From positions 19,977,501 through 20,041,500 of the forward strand of contig JALMGJ010000012.1 of NCBI GenBank assembly GCA_023362775.1: DNA of 64,000 bases, written 5' to 3'. Of the stretch, positions 63,149-64,000 are shown in pieces (position 1 is the first letter of the stretch; the number at the start of each line of letters is the position of its first letter). Origin of the DNA: Charina bottae. Lineage: Eukaryota; Chordata; Lepidosauria; Squamata; Charinaidae. The notes under the pieces were generated by a model that searched no databases, was not told the origin of the DNA, and saw nothing but the letters and a program-made list of their open reading frames with translations. The position numbers and the translations under genes are program-made.

Positions 63149-64000
63149 CCCCTTCCGCATGGATTTTTTGAAACACTGTGGGGGAAAACTGTTATTTCAA
63201 AAGCACACAGAGACACAAATGATTTTATTTCAGACACATTTGCTCCAATCCCAATCTGGTTACCATGGTTGTATGTTTTGTTGGAGAAAGTGCTTTCGTG
63301 AGAACGTCTGCGATATTTAGTTCAGATGGACAATACTCTAATTGTATAAATTTTTCCTGAATTGCATGCCTCACATTTTGGTATTTTACATGGATGTATT
63401 TCGTGCGATTATTGACATTTTCCGAAGCAGCTAGAGATAGACAGGATTGGGAATCTTCATACATTGTTATTGGTGTATTTATATTTACATATAAATCTGT
63501 AAACAATTGTTTTAACCAATACGTTTCATTGATTGCCTCACTGAGGGCCGAGAATTCGGCTTCGCAGGTAGAAATGGCAATTAATGTTTGTTTTCTTGCT
63601 CTCCAGGCAATGGGTGTATTTGCAAACAAACAAACAAAACCACTCACAGACTTTCTGTCTCTCTCTTCTGCAAAAGAGCTGTCAGCATAAATCACAGGCA
63701 TTTCAGCCTTGGTGGCTGATATTTTGAGACAAAGATCAGCTGTGCCTTTAAGATAGCGTAGGACCCTCTTTAAACCTGTCCAATCCCGCATGGATGGTTT
63801 GGCAACCTTACGACTAAGCACTCCAACTGAGTAAGCTAAGTCAGGGCGTGTCCATTGTGTTAAGTGTAGCAAACTTCCTACAGCTGAGTGATACAATGCA
63901 GGTTGAGGACAAGGTTCCTCACATGCATCACCCTTTAGGAAATCAAGAGTCATTGGTGTTTTGGTTGGTTTTGCATTTGACATTTCAAGTTGACTCAACA
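63149..64000 (-). mobile_element. Second copia element, internal 3' portion (cut by window end)
   Basis: Antisense to LMAN1 in intron 1. The open frame at 63225-63998 encodes the RNase H region: EMSNAKPTKTPMTLDFLKG, YHSAVGSLLHLTQWTRPDLA, IYADSSFAEERDRKSVSGF, STCEAEFSALSEAINETYW, YEDSQSCLSLAASENV, LEYCPSELNIADVLTKAL. It is intact over its visible length and lacks the 15-bp duplication of the first copy. Whether its RT is present lies beyond the window. Confidence 0.95.

Noticed and set aside
58317..64000. LMAN1 exon 2 inside the window
   Set aside because: No stretch resembling the next part of the lectin domain was found on the + strand; intron 1 seems to extend past the end.

Overview
The window is vertebrate nuclear DNA, almost certainly from a squamate reptile (lizard or snake). 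The evidence is the repeat content: BovB/RTE LINEs, CR1 and L2 LINEs, Sauria-type and other tRNA-derived SINEs, 5S rRNA-derived SINEs, many non-autonomous hAT elements with 8-bp target-site duplications (TSDs), and Ty1/copia LTR elements. I cannot name the species. No RNA gene, CRISPR array or bacterial-type operon is present.

Two host genes are supported, both on the + strand. The last coding exon of CCBE1 (collagen and calcium-binding EGF domain protein 1) lies at 2891-3121, with part of its last intron to the left and its 3' UTR to the right. The first coding exon of LMAN1 (ERGIC-53 cargo receptor) lies at 58079-58316, inside a CpG-rich promoter, and its first intron runs to the end of the window. 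CCBE1 followed by LMAN1 in the same orientation matches the amniote gene order as I remember it, so the window is essentially the CCBE1-LMAN1 intergenic interval.

Layout: 1-2890 CCBE1 last intron; 2891 to about 4000 last exon and probable 3' UTR; about 4-42 kb intergenic DNA made of scattered repeats, with one GC-rich, TAAT-rich stretch (21480-22340) that looks like a conserved regulatory element; 42.6-56.2 kb one nested block of mobile elements; 57.5-58.3 kb LMAN1 promoter and exon 1; 58.3-64 kb LMAN1 intron 1, carrying a second copia element cut by the window end.

The nested block resolves by TSDs. An outer + strand RTE-like LINE (42616-56215) was interrupted by a 2.4-kb GC-rich hAT element (42827-45222) and by a near-complete minus-strand BovB (45284-55364, 10-bp TSD). 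The BovB was in turn interrupted by a 259-bp hAT MITE, a 4.3-kb minus-strand copia element lacking its reverse-transcriptase domain (47119-51419, 5-bp TSD), and a second 2.3-kb hAT element (52219-54530) of the same family as the first but in opposite orientation. The two large hAT elements contain GC-rich, coding-like DNA that may be captured host sequence, and they share with three short MITEs a tandem 37-39-bp module holding a GC box and a CCAAT box.
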